From NCBI GenBank assembly GCA_900762125.1, contig CAAFFL010000079.1, forward strand, positions 1-23,737: 23,737 bases of DNA, given 5' to 3'. Positions 1 to 7,878 of this stretch are shown here, one piece after another. The DNA comes from an uncultured Prevotella sp. (GTDB taxonomy: Bacteria > Bacteroidota > Bacteroidia > Bacteroidales > Bacteroidaceae). Positions within the stretch are counted from its first letter, which is position 1, and each line of letters begins with the position of its first letter. The notes below the pieces were generated by a model that had not been told where the DNA came from, ran no database searches, and saw nothing but the letters and a program-made list of their open reading frames with translations. Position numbers and translations under genes: made by a program.

Positions 1-25
1 TTCCCCTAGCGAAGCGGAGGGGGAA
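1..25. repeat. C/G-rich imperfect hairpin downstream of the BACON lipoprotein gene
   Basis: The arm TTCCCC (1-6) pairs with GGGGAA (20-25). Inside is a small GC-GAA-GC hairpin (9-15), with a few bulges between. It lies about 24 bases past the stop of the lipoprotein gene at 49, and G-runs continue to position 39. It could act as a transcription end for the receptor/lipoprotein pair, or be the edge of a C-rich intergenic repeat like the one at 6892-6934. It is cut by the window edge, so its full extent is unknown. Confidence 0.4.
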
Positions 26-48
26 AGGGGGCCGGGGGGATAGAGGCG

Positions 49-1545
49 TTACATCTCCACGCAGTATCCGTCGACAACCTCGACGGTGCCATTGTAGGTG
101 TCCTTGTAGCCCGTGATCGTGATCGTGTCGCCTGCCTTCAGGCCGGTAGCCTTGACGAAGCCCGTCTTGGCGTCCTTGTTGTTGTACAGGCGGACGAGAC
201 CATAGACATATACCTCGCTGGTGCCGTCGGTGAGATAGAGGTTACCGTAGTTCTCACCATCCTTCTTGAAGCTCTTCACGGTACCTGTCATGCGGTAGTA
301 CACCGTCTTGCTGTCCTCCTTCGTGAGGAACTCGGTGACGGTGACCTCCGTGGTCGCCTTCTTGTCCTCGATGGTATAGCCCGTCATCTCGATGGTCGTC
401 TTGTAGGCGTCACGCTTACCGACGACGGTCACGAGGTCACCCTCGGCCACGTCGAAGGCGTTGCCGGCAGCATCCTTAGCGCCGTAGACCTCCGTCTCGC
501 CGGAGTAGTCCTTGATCATGAAGAACTTCTTCGTCGCGTCGATCTTCGTGACGATACCCGTCAGACGATACTGTGCACCCTTGGCTGCAGCGTTGAACTC
601 TGCGATCGTGGCGGGGAGGATCGAGCCCTTCTGGCTGACCTTCACCGTCGTGGTGTACTCCTTGCCGTTCTTCTTCGTGGTGAACGTCACGGTAGCCTCG
701 CGGTCGCCAGCCTCGTTGGCAGCGGCGTGGAGCGTAGCGATGGCGCTCTGGCCATTCTGCGTGAGCTTCGACACGGAGAGCCAGCTCGGCAGATCCTTGA
801 AGTTCAGACCATCGCCCTTCACGGTGAGGTAGACGTCGAGGTCGCCACCCTCCTTCGGCAGGAGGTTACCCTTCACGCCGTCGACCATCGTCGAGTCGGC
901 CTTGATGAGCGACTTCTCGATGCTGAGCACGGTGACGTTCACGAGCTCTACGGTACCATTGTGGACCGACTTCGGACCCTGCACGTCGACGATGTCGCCG
1001 GCCTCGATGCCCAGGCTGGAGAAGTTCTTCTCTGCGCCGTTCTTGTCGAGTGTGCCATAGACATAGATGCTGCCCGTGCCGTCGTTGACATAGTAGTTGC
1101 CGTAGATCGTGTTGGCGATGTTCTCCACGACACCCTTGATGCGGTAGGTCTTGTCGGGACCGGCAGCGACCTGTGCGCAGGTAGAGATGGACAGCTCGCC
1201 GGCCTTGCCCTGGATGATGACTACGTGCTGCGTCTTGCCGCCGCAGCTGATGAGTGCCTCGGCGGTGCGGGCGTCCTCAGTGCCCTCGGCGGAGAACGTC
1301 AGGTCGCTGTTGCCGGCGTTGCCGGAGGTGGCGGAGACGGTGAGCCAGTCGGCCCCCTCCTTCGTCAGTATCCAGGAGTCCTTCGCTGCCACGGTGATCG
1401 TGGCGGAGCCGCCCGTCTGCGGGATGGCTACCGACGACTGTGACAGGACAATGTTGTCGAGGTTGTTGATCTGGTCCTCGTCAGCACAGCTGGCGAAAAG
1501 CCCCATCACAGCCACGAATAACGGAAGAATATATCTCAGTTTCAT
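49..1545 (-). CDS. BACON / OB-fold modular lipoprotein
   Basis: A 498-residue exported lipoprotein with no enzyme motif that I recognise. The N-terminus is a lipoprotein signal ending in the lipobox LFASC, so Cys20 would be lipidated by the LspA pathway. Modules alternate: a BACON-type beta-sandwich at about 31-113 (motifs SWILTKEGADWLTVSATSG and VVIIQG), an OB-fold at about 131-206, a second BACON-like domain at about 219-306 (LPSWLSVSK, VKVSQKG), then OB-folds at about 316-390 and 405-495. Each OB module has the pattern YR(I/L/M)xG(I/V/T)V ... VYG ... G(D)xVxVxG, as in Bacteroidetes surface proteins of the YhcR/OB type. It starts 24 bases after the TonB-dependent receptor gene and is probably cotranscribed with it. 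By analogy with glycan-utilisation lipoproteins it may sit on the cell surface and bind polymer. That role is inferred; the domain calls are by eye. Stop codon TAA. Confidence 0.8.
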   Translation of the reverse strand: MKLRYILPLFVAVMGLFASCADEDQINNLDNIVLSQSSVAIPQTGGSATITVAAKDSWILTKEGADWLTVSATSGNAGNSDLTFSAEGTEDARTAEALISCGGKTQHVVIIQGKAGELSISTCAQVAAGPDKTYRIKGVVENIANTIYGNYYVNDGTGSIYVYGTLDKNGAEKNFSSLGIEAGDIVDVQGPKSVHNGTVELVNVTVLSIEKSLIKADSTMVDGVKGNLLPKEGGDLDVYLTVKGDGLNFKDLPSWLSVSKLTQNGQSAIATLHAAANEAGDREATVTFTTKKNGKEYTTTVKVSQKGSILPATIAEFNAAAKGAQYRLTGIVTKIDATKKFFMIKDYSGETEVYGAKDAAGNAFDVAEGDLVTVVGKRDAYKTTIEMTGYTIEDKKATTEVTVTEFLTKEDSKTVYYRMTGTVKSFKKDGENYGNLYLTDGTSEVYVYGLVRLYNNKDAKTGFVKATGLKAGDTITITGYKDTYNGTVEVVDGYCVEM

Positions 1546-1569
1546 ATCCTTTGATTTCTTTGATGTGAA

Positions 1570-4500
1570 TTAGTTGAAAATGTAACGAACACTGATCGAG
1601 GCGTTCCAGCACTGGCTGATGCTATAGTTCGGCGCGAACATCGGCGTGTCGCCGTTGATGTTGGCGTTCGTGGAGAACGTGGCGTAGCCCTCAGCATCCT
1701 GGCCCTCATACTTCAGCAGACGGGGGTTGTCGCTGCCGAGCTTGGTGTTCATCGACTTCAGGACGCCCCACTTCGAGTTGAAGAAGTTGAGCACGTTCTT
1801 CATGTCGAAGCCTACCTGCAGCGTGTTGTGCGTCTCGCCGATCTTCACGTTGAAGTCGTGCTTATAGCTCAGGTCCACGCGGTGTACCCACGGGTTGTAG
1901 AGGCTGTAGGGCTCGGCATACTCGCCCTGGTGATCCTTCAGCTGGCTGTTGTTGTGCACGAAGCTCATGAAGCGGCTCTTGTCGTCCTCAGAGATGAAGC
2001 GGAACATGCCCTTCTCCACCTCTGCATCCGTCGGGATGTAGAGGGCGTCGTAGTTGAAGCCGTCGCCGTTCATGTCGTTGATGGTCATGAACGAATAGTT
2101 GTAGCCACCACGGAAGCCTTCATAGATGAAGTTCAGGTGGTCGTGCTTCAGATCGAAGCCCACGGAAGCGACGACACGGTCCGGCGTGACGTTCTGCGAG
2201 TTGTGCAGACGGGCGTTGTTAGGACCTTCGACGGTGGACATATAGTTGAGCACCGAGGCAGCGTTCGAGCCCGGCAGGGAGGTGAGCTCCTTCGTGACGG
2301 TGTGGGTGTAGGCCACCATGAGGTTGATCCAGTCCACAGGACGGGCCGTAGCGGTGAGGTTGAATGTCCAGCCGTAGCCCTTATGTGTGTTCTCGAGCAT
2401 GTAGGCGTGGGGGTTGCCGTCGGTAGAGACAGACGGATAGATGTGGCGGCTGTCAGCACCGTTGAAGCGGGCGAAGCCATCAGGATCGAGCACCGACCAG
2501 TCCTTGATGATGGCGGCGTTGAGCGTCTTGTTGTAGATGTACTCAGCAGTCAGCGTAAACGGGAACGACACGGGCACGGAGTAGTCGACAGCCACTGAGG
2601 TCTTCCACACCTGCGGCATCTTGAAGTCGGGATCGACAGCAGAGATCGACGAAGGCAGGGAGCCCTTCTCCGGACTGATCGTCTCGGGGAAGCCGAGGCT
2701 GATGAGTTTGTTCTTCAGCGCGTCGATGGTGGGACGGCCCTGAGCGTCGCAGACGAGGCCACCCTTGAACTCATCCATCGAGAAGCCCATCTTCTTGGCT
2801 GTCTTCTCGTTGATGGCGGCATTGTACTGTAACATACCTGAGTTGGTCGGCATGTTGGTGAAGAACACCAGAGGCACACGGCCCTGGAACAGACCCGTAC
2901 CACCACGCACCTTCAGGCGCTTGTCACCCAGGACGTCATACGAGAAGCCCAGACGCGGCGAGAAGATGATGTTGCTGCCCGGCCACTTGCCGGTGTCGAT
3001 GTGACGGCCCTCATAGTCGACGTCGTAGATGGCGTTGTTCCTCATCAGGTCGCCATTGGCAAAGAAGTAGTCGTCCAGACGCAGACCGTAGGTCAGCTTC
3101 AGACGGGGGTTCACGGTCCACTCATCTTGAGCGTAGATACCCACCTTGCTATAGTTGATACGTGCGGCAGGAGACGACTCGCCATTGTAACCGTATGTCA
3201 GGGCAACGACCTCGGGCGTAGCGCCATTGAGGAAGTCGTCGAGGCTGTAGTAGCGATAGTAGCCCGTACCGTTACGCATGTACTGGTTGTCGGCCATCTG
3301 GTGCTCGAAGTTGACGCCACCCATGATCTTGTGGTCGCCCTTGTACCAGGTGAGGTCGTCTTTGATGTTCCAGACATTGTTGTGGACGGCATTGTTGTAT
3401 GTAAACAGCTCCTCGCCGAGGGTCATATAGTTGCCGACGACATCCTTCTGTCCGTCACGGATATCGATGAACGGGAACACAGACGAGTCGGTGTAGCGGA
3501 CGTCATCGAGCTTCGAGAATGTGGCCAAGAACTGGTTGGACAGGTCGTTGGTGAAGCGGCTGTTCAGATCGAGAGAGAACGAGTGTACGAGGTGGTCGAT
3601 GGCGTACATCGAGTTGGCGAAGGCCATGGAGTACTGACCCATACGGGAATAAGGTGAACGCGAGCCACCGTCCATAGAGGAAGCGTTGGTCGGGTTCCAG
3701 CCGCGGCTCTTCGTATAGTTGTAACGCAGAGCGGCGTGGTGCTTATCGTTGATGTTCCAGTCCAGACGGGCGAGGATACGATAGGTGTTCTCGTCAGCGG
3801 GGAAGCTGGTGTAGGAACCGGTGTCGTAGCCATACTTCTGCTTCACAAAGTCGGAAACAGTCTGCATGTCCTTGATCGTCGTGCGGGAGAGCTTCAGCGC
3901 GTCGCTGCTCACGCCGTCCTCGCTGGGACGCCAGCGGTTGGCCACTGTCGGGGTCTTCTCCATCTCACCATTGACAAAGAAGAAGAGCTTATCCTTCAGG
4001 ATCGGGCCACCGAGGCTGAAGCCGTAGGCGGTGTTGCGGTCAGTCTCACGGGCGCTTGGGATCTGCTGCTTGTAGACAGCGTCACCGCGCATGTTCTCGT
4101 TGCGGTGATAGATGTAGGCCGAACCCTTGAAGGTGTTCGTACCGGACTTCGTGATGGCGTTCACACCACCGCCGATGAAGTTTGTCTGACGGACATCATA
4201 CGGAGAGATCACCACCTGCATCTCCTGGATGGCATCGATGGAGATAGGGTTGCCACCGCCGGGGAGCGAGGAGCTCAAACCGAAGTTGTTGTTGAAGTCG
4301 GCACCGTCAACAGTGAAGTTGGCGTTACGACCATCGGAACCGGCGAACGACATGCCGCTGCCACCGTAGGGCGACAGACGCGTGATGTCGGTGATGCTAC
4401 GCGTCACCGTAGGCATGTTCTTGATGGCGTCGTTGTTGATGTTCGTCGAGGCCCCCGTCTTCTCGGAGGTGAACTTGGTTGCCTTCGCGCTGACGACGAC

Positions 4501-4848
4501 CTCGCCGAGCTGCTTCGCATCCTCGTTGAGGTTTGCATCGAGGTTGTAGGGCTCGGCCAGACGGAGCGTGATGCCCTCGGTGACCTTCGGCTGGAAGCCG
4601 ATGTAGCTGATGGTGACCTTGTAAGGACCGCCGACACGCATACCATTGATGGTGTACTGACCCTTCGCATTGGTCACTGCAACATAACGGGTACCAGAAG
4701 GAACATGCACTGCCTCAATGGTGGCGCCGATGACGTCCTCATTGTCTGCAATGACATGACCACTAAGACCAGAAGTTGTGATTTGTGCTTTGATGCTCAG
4801 GGTAAGCGACAGCATCAAGGCGATCAGAAAGAATAAACGTTTCTGCAT
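1570..4848 (-). CDS. TonB-dependent receptor, Oar-like, with carboxypeptidase-regulatory N-domain
   Basis: A 1092-residue outer-membrane receptor that should import an unidentified ligand using TonB energy. A signal peptide (residues 1-22, ending SIKAQ) is followed by a carboxypeptidase-regulatory-like beta domain (about 25-105, with GATIEAVHVPSGTRYVAVTN and the GQYTINGMRVG turn). The plug begins around 115-240 (VVVSAKATKF, the FTVDGADFNN segment, IDAIQEMQVVISPYDVRQ). The remainder is a beta-barrel ending SVRYIFN. Plug wording and length match Oar-like receptors rather than SusC, and no SusD gene is adjacent. The next gene downstream is the BACON/OB lipoprotein, 24 bases away, a plausible surface partner. 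A Bacteroidetes -7 box lies 71 bases upstream of the start. The reading frame is intact, with stop TAA. The substrate cannot be read from the sequence. Confidence 0.9.
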   Translation of the reverse strand: MQKRLFFLIALMLSLTLSIKAQITTSGLSGHVIADNEDVIGATIEAVHVPSGTRYVAVTNAKGQYTINGMRVGGPYKVTISYIGFQPKVTEGITLRLAEPYNLDANLNEDAKQLGEVVVSAKATKFTSEKTGASTNINNDAIKNMPTVTRSITDITRLSPYGGSGMSFAGSDGRNANFTVDGADFNNNFGLSSSLPGGGNPISIDAIQEMQVVISPYDVRQTNFIGGGVNAITKSGTNTFKGSAYIYHRNENMRGDAVYKQQIPSARETDRNTAYGFSLGGPILKDKLFFFVNGEMEKTPTVANRWRPSEDGVSSDALKLSRTTIKDMQTVSDFVKQKYGYDTGSYTSFPADENTYRILARLDWNINDKHHAALRYNYTKSRGWNPTNASSMDGGSRSPYSRMGQYSMAFANSMYAIDHLVHSFSLDLNSRFTNDLSNQFLATFSKLDDVRYTDSSVFPFIDIRDGQKDVVGNYMTLGEELFTYNNAVHNNVWNIKDDLTWYKGDHKIMGGVNFEHQMADNQYMRNGTGYYRYYSLDDFLNGATPEVVALTYGYNGESSPAARINYSKVGIYAQDEWTVNPRLKLTYGLRLDDYFFANGDLMRNNAIYDVDYEGRHIDTGKWPGSNIIFSPRLGFSYDVLGDKRLKVRGGTGLFQGRVPLVFFTNMPTNSGMLQYNAAINEKTAKKMGFSMDEFKGGLVCDAQGRPTIDALKNKLISLGFPETISPEKGSLPSSISAVDPDFKMPQVWKTSVAVDYSVPVSFPFTLTAEYIYNKTLNAAIIKDWSVLDPDGFARFNGADSRHIYPSVSTDGNPHAYMLENTHKGYGWTFNLTATARPVDWINLMVAYTHTVTKELTSLPGSNAASVLNYMSTVEGPNNARLHNSQNVTPDRVVASVGFDLKHDHLNFIYEGFRGGYNYSFMTINDMNGDGFNYDALYIPTDAEVEKGMFRFISEDDKSRFMSFVHNNSQLKDHQGEYAEPYSLYNPWVHRVDLSYKHDFNVKIGETHNTLQVGFDMKNVLNFFNSKWGVLKSMNTKLGSDNPRLLKYEGQDAEGYATFSTNANINGDTPMFAPNYSISQCWNASISVRYIFN

Positions 4849-4918
4849 TGTGGTAAAACTTGTATTAAAAAATTGCCCGGAAAAAACGATTCCGCGCGTA
4901 CTTATTTTATTTCGCTTG

Positions 4919-4926
4919 CAAAAGTA
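4919..4926 (-). promoter_or_regulatory. Putative -7 promoter element for the TonB-dependent receptor gene
   Basis: Reading the minus strand gives TACTTTTG, an exact match to the Bacteroidetes -7 consensus TAnnTTTG. Transcription would begin near 4912 and leave a leader of about 60 bases, which is AT-rich. I see no well-spaced TTG -33 element upstream, so this rests on the -7 box alone. Confidence 0.5.
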
Positions 4927-5020
4927 ACCATTTTTAAGGATATATCCATCACCAATCGCTAATTATTTTTAAATCAACCCCCGTTTTTCTTTGTTTTGTT
5001 ACAACTTCGTAACATATCAA

Positions 5021-5056
5021 AGAAAAAAAAGAAGGACACCAAACTGATGTCCTTCT
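5021..5056 (-). terminator. Intrinsic terminator after the C69 dipeptidase gene
   Basis: On the minus strand a perfect 9-bp stem (AGAAGGACA at 5048-5056 pairing with TGTCCTTCT at 5030-5038) closes a 9-base loop and runs directly into a T-tract (5022-5030). It lies 25 bases beyond the TAA at 5082. This is a textbook Rho-independent terminator and separates the dipeptidase gene from the receptor promoter. Confidence 0.88.
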
Positions 5057-5081
5057 GATCAATTGTCCTAATAACGACGGT

Positions 5082-6725
5082 TTATTCCACCGGCACTTGG
5101 TATTTCTCACCCGTCTCTTTGGCGAGCTTCCGACGGAACGCCTGGGGATAGCCGGGACGCTGGACGGCGGCACCGATGCCCTCCGGCGTACGCTTGAACA
5201 CGCCGTTCTCCTCGGGCTTCACGGCCATATCGTTATACTTCACGATGAGGTAGAACGCGAGCTGCTTCCAACGACGGAGCATCTGCTGCGCCTTCTTATT
5301 GCTGTAGCGGTTGAGATAGACCACGGCGGAGTCGGGATTCTCCTTATAGAGTTCCTGCGCCTTCGCCTCCACCTTTGCCTGACGGGCGAAGTAGCTCTGC
5401 TCCAGCGAATCCCGCACCTCCTTGAGGCTCGGGAACATCAACGAGTAGCGCGGATAGACCATGTTGCTCACCCAGTTGCACACCCAGTAGGCATTCTTCA
5501 TCGAGAACGTCAGGGCATCGGCACCGGGGGTATTGAAGCACTCGGGCTGGACGGTATTGCCACAATAGATCGGCACGTAGGCGATCATGTTCCCATCGTC
5601 GTTGCCAAACCATAGCACGCCACCGATCTGGCGGGGCAGCCACGAGCGCATCTGCGAGACATAGCTGAAGCCGGTCTGCTGCGTCGAGGTCGGCCGCTCG
5701 TTGAAGTATTTCTTCCCATCGACCTCAAACGACAATGGCGTCGGACGATAGGGCATCTGCCAGACGCCACCGCCGATGTCCGTGGAGTCCAGCGCCAGCG
5801 CGGTACCCTCATAGTGGTCGCGCATCGCCATCTCCACATCCTGCACGGAGAGCTTCCGCTCGGGGATGACCCAGAGGGGCATGTCCTCGGCATTCGGGTC
5901 CTTGCCCTCGGCCCACGGCAGATAGCGGTCGAAGCCCTTGACGAAGTGGTTGAAGAATGCCCACACGCGGGCATCGCAGAAACGACGACCGGAGAAGTCG
6001 GGCTTCGCATACGTCATCTTCCACGAGAAGTCGGCATCCTTACCGGTGTACCAACCCTTCTGGCGGGCAAACTTCACCACGTCCTTCGAGTAGAGGACGT
6101 TCTTCTTGTCCTTCATGTTGAACCGTCCGATGCGGCTCTGGTTAGCATGGGCGCAGATAGCATTGTCGGGGATGCGCTGGGCCACCCAGACGACACCTTT
6201 CGAGCCCGGGCCCTTGCCCATCATCTCCATGATCCATGCCTCGTTCGGGTCGCAGATCGTGAACGTCTCGCCCTCGGAGCAGTAGCCGTAGGTCTCGGCG
6301 AGCGTCGTCATCACCTTGATCGCCTCGCGGGCGGTCTTCGAGCGCTGCAGGGCGATGTAGATCAGTGAGCCATAGTCGATAATGCCCTGCGGGTCGACCA
6401 TCTCTTCACGGCCGCCGTAGGTCGTCTCGCCGATGGTCACCTGGTATTCGTTGATGTTCCCGATGACGTTATAGGTCACGGGTGCCTCAGGGATCTGCCC
6501 GTGGTAGACATGGGTGTCCCAGTCGTAGATGTCGCGCATAGCACCCTTCTCATGGGTGCCGGCAGGGTAATGGCACAGGCCGATGAACATCCCGTAGTCG
6601 TCCGCGTTATAGCTGCAGATCACCGACCCGTCCGTCGATGCCTGCTTGCCGACGATGAAGTTCGTGCATGCCGTGGCGTAGGTGGCAGCGGCGAGGAAAA
6701 GGGAAAGGAAAAAGGTTTTCTTCAT
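5082..6725 (-). CDS. Secreted C69-family dipeptidase
   Basis: A 547-residue exported Ntn-hydrolase of peptidase family C69 (dipeptidase A type), expected to cleave dipeptides in the periplasm or outside the cell. The signal peptide MKKTFFLSLFLAAATYATA is followed at once by Cys20 (CTNFIVGKQAS), which after processing would be the N-terminal nucleophile of this family. Other family-like stretches are DGSVICSYNADDYG, GDAxxFTICDPNEAWIMEM-type wording near residues 155-170, and VVWVAQRIPD. Length is normal for secreted Bacteroidetes members. The start codon lies just after a 15-bp direct repeat in the leader, and a strong terminator follows the stop. It stands alone between the nadC end and the receptor gene. 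Cys20 could also be misread as a lipobox, but TATAC fits poorly and the family explains it better. Stop TAA. Confidence 0.88.
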   Translation of the reverse strand: MKKTFFLSLFLAAATYATACTNFIVGKQASTDGSVICSYNADDYGMFIGLCHYPAGTHEKGAMRDIYDWDTHVYHGQIPEAPVTYNVIGNINEYQVTIGETTYGGREEMVDPQGIIDYGSLIYIALQRSKTAREAIKVMTTLAETYGYCSEGETFTICDPNEAWIMEMMGKGPGSKGVVWVAQRIPDNAICAHANQSRIGRFNMKDKKNVLYSKDVVKFARQKGWYTGKDADFSWKMTYAKPDFSGRRFCDARVWAFFNHFVKGFDRYLPWAEGKDPNAEDMPLWVIPERKLSVQDVEMAMRDHYEGTALALDSTDIGGGVWQMPYRPTPLSFEVDGKKYFNERPTSTQQTGFSYVSQMRSWLPRQIGGVLWFGNDDGNMIAYVPIYCGNTVQPECFNTPGADALTFSMKNAYWVCNWVSNMVYPRYSLMFPSLKEVRDSLEQSYFARQAKVEAKAQELYKENPDSAVVYLNRYSNKKAQQMLRRWKQLAFYLIVKYNDMAVKPEENGVFKRTPEGIGAAVQRPGYPQAFRRKLAKETGEKYQVPVE

Positions 6726-6726
6726 T

Positions 6727-6756
6727 ATGTTTGGGTGCTTAATGTTTGGGTGCTTT
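6727..6756 (-). repeat. 15-bp direct repeat in the leader of the dipeptidase gene
   Basis: ATGTTTGGGTGCTT occurs at 6727-6740 and again at 6742-6755, a 15-base period, immediately upstream of the dipeptidase start codon (6723-6725, minus strand). On the coding strand the unit reads AAGCACCCAAACAT. It occupies the position where translation initiation is decided, so copy number could affect expression; that is inference. Confidence 0.7.
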
Positions 6757-6772
6757 GGTTTGGGGTTTATAA

Positions 6773-6825
6773 GTACCGTTAATATAGGTCGGCAAGTTTA
6801 ACTTGCCGATTGATAAAAACGGTAC
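6773..6825. repeat. REP-like nested palindrome A
   Basis: Outer arms GTACCGTT (6773-6780) and AACGGTAC (6818-6825) enclose a perfect inner palindrome with 10-base arms, TCGGCAAGTT (6789-6798) and AACTTGCCGA (6800-6809). The layout is the same as the elements near 8856, 16450 and 20354, although the core bases differ. It lies between nadC and the dipeptidase gene, both on the minus strand. Confidence 0.65.
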
Positions 6826-6891
6826 CCGCGGTGGGGCAAATACCCCATGTTGCCAGCAGTTGCCCGCAGGTGTCCATGGGGCGTAATTACT

Positions 6892-6934
6892 CCCCTCCCC
6901 GCATAGGGGAGGGGCAAGCAGGCCGCTGGCCTGC
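6892..6934. repeat. Paired GC-rich hairpins downstream of nadC
   Basis: CCCCTCCCC (6892-6900) pairs perfectly with GGGGAGGGG (6906-6914) around a 5-base loop. Directly next is GCAGGCC (6918-6924) pairing with GGCCTGC (6928-6934) around GCT. A looser outer pair, CCCCATG (from 6843) and CATGGGG (6875-6881), sits to the left. The structures follow the nadC stop at 6949 on the minus strand and may end transcription, but there is no T-tract. The composition resembles the hairpin at 1-25, suggesting an intergenic repeat family. Confidence 0.55.
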
Positions 6935-6948
6935 GGGGGAGAGGCTTT

Positions 6949-7797
6949 TTAGCAAGCCTTAAAACTCATGTCCAGTCCCTTGACACTATGCGTCAGGGCA
7001 CCGACCGAGATGAAGTCCACACCCTGCTCCGCATAGTCGCGGATGGTGTCGTAGGTGATGCCGCCGGACGACTCGGTCTCGTAGCGGTGGTTGATGATCT
7101 CCACGGCCTTCTTCGTGTCGGGCACGGAGAAGTTGTCGAGCATGATACGGGCCACGCCACCGTGGTCGAGGACCTGCTGGAGCTCGTCGAACGACCGTAC
7201 CTCGATCTCGATCTTCAGGTCGAGGCCTTTCTCCTTCAGGTAGGCGTGGCAACGGTCGATGGCGTTCGTGATACCGCCCGCGAAGTCGACATGGTTGTCC
7301 TTCAGGAGGATCATGTCGAAGAGGCCGATGCGGTGGTTTGTGCCGCCGCCGATCTTCACCGCCTGCTTCTCGAGCATGCGCATGCCCGGCGTCGTCTTGC
7401 GGGTGTCGAGGACGCGGCAACCCGTACCCTCGAGGCGCTCCACATAGCGATGCGTCATCGTGGCGATACCGCTCATCCGCTGCATGATGTTGAGCATCAG
7501 GCGCTCCGTCTGCAGCAGCGAACGGATCTTGCCCGTGACGATGAAGGCGATGTCGCCCTTCTTCACGGGCGTACCGTCCTGGATGAAGACCTCTATCTGC
7601 ATCGTCGGGTCGAAACGGTTGAACACCTTCTTCGCCACCTCGACGCCGGCGAGGATGCCGTCCTCCTTGATGAGCAGGTGACTCTTGCCCATGGCATCCT
7701 CGGGGATGCAACACAGGGTGGTATGGTCGCCGTCACCGATGTCCTCGGCAAAGGCGAGCTCGATGAGCTTGTCTTCTAATTCGTCTACTGATAACAT
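6949..7797 (-). CDS. nadC: Nicotinate-nucleotide pyrophosphorylase (quinolinate phosphoribosyltransferase)
   Basis: A 282-residue cytosolic enzyme that converts quinolinate and PRPP to nicotinate mononucleotide, CO2 and pyrophosphate in de novo NAD synthesis. It has the usual N-terminal part with AEDIGDGDHTT (about 17-27) and the barrel active-site run TRKTTPGMRMLEKQAV then GGGTNHRIGLFDMILLKDNH (about 134-170). Near the C-terminus are IMLDNF and FISVGALTHSVKGLDMSFK. Length is normal and the frame intact. It is the last gene of the minus-strand run from ileS, 81 bases after the DUF4296 gene, and no nadA or nadB is in the window. Stop TAA. Confidence 0.95.
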   Translation of the reverse strand: MLSVDELEDKLIELAFAEDIGDGDHTTLCCIPEDAMGKSHLLIKEDGILAGVEVAKKVFNRFDPTMQIEVFIQDGTPVKKGDIAFIVTGKIRSLLQTERLMLNIMQRMSGIATMTHRYVERLEGTGCRVLDTRKTTPGMRMLEKQAVKIGGGTNHRIGLFDMILLKDNHVDFAGGITNAIDRCHAYLKEKGLDLKIEIEVRSFDELQQVLDHGGVARIMLDNFSVPDTKKAVEIINHRYETESSGGITYDTIRDYAEQGVDFISVGALTHSVKGLDMSFKAC

Positions 7798-7878
7798 AAG
7801 CGTATGGTTTTTAATGTTTTATTCCTTATTCCTTTCAGCTGCCGTTAATGGTGCCTTGGTCGATAGTCCTCCTTTCAC

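Noticed and set aside
3736..4836. Open frame of 366 codons antisense to the TonB-dependent receptor
   Set aside because: Shadow of the receptor gene; no signal, motif or promoter, and composition typical of antisense frames in GC-rich genes.
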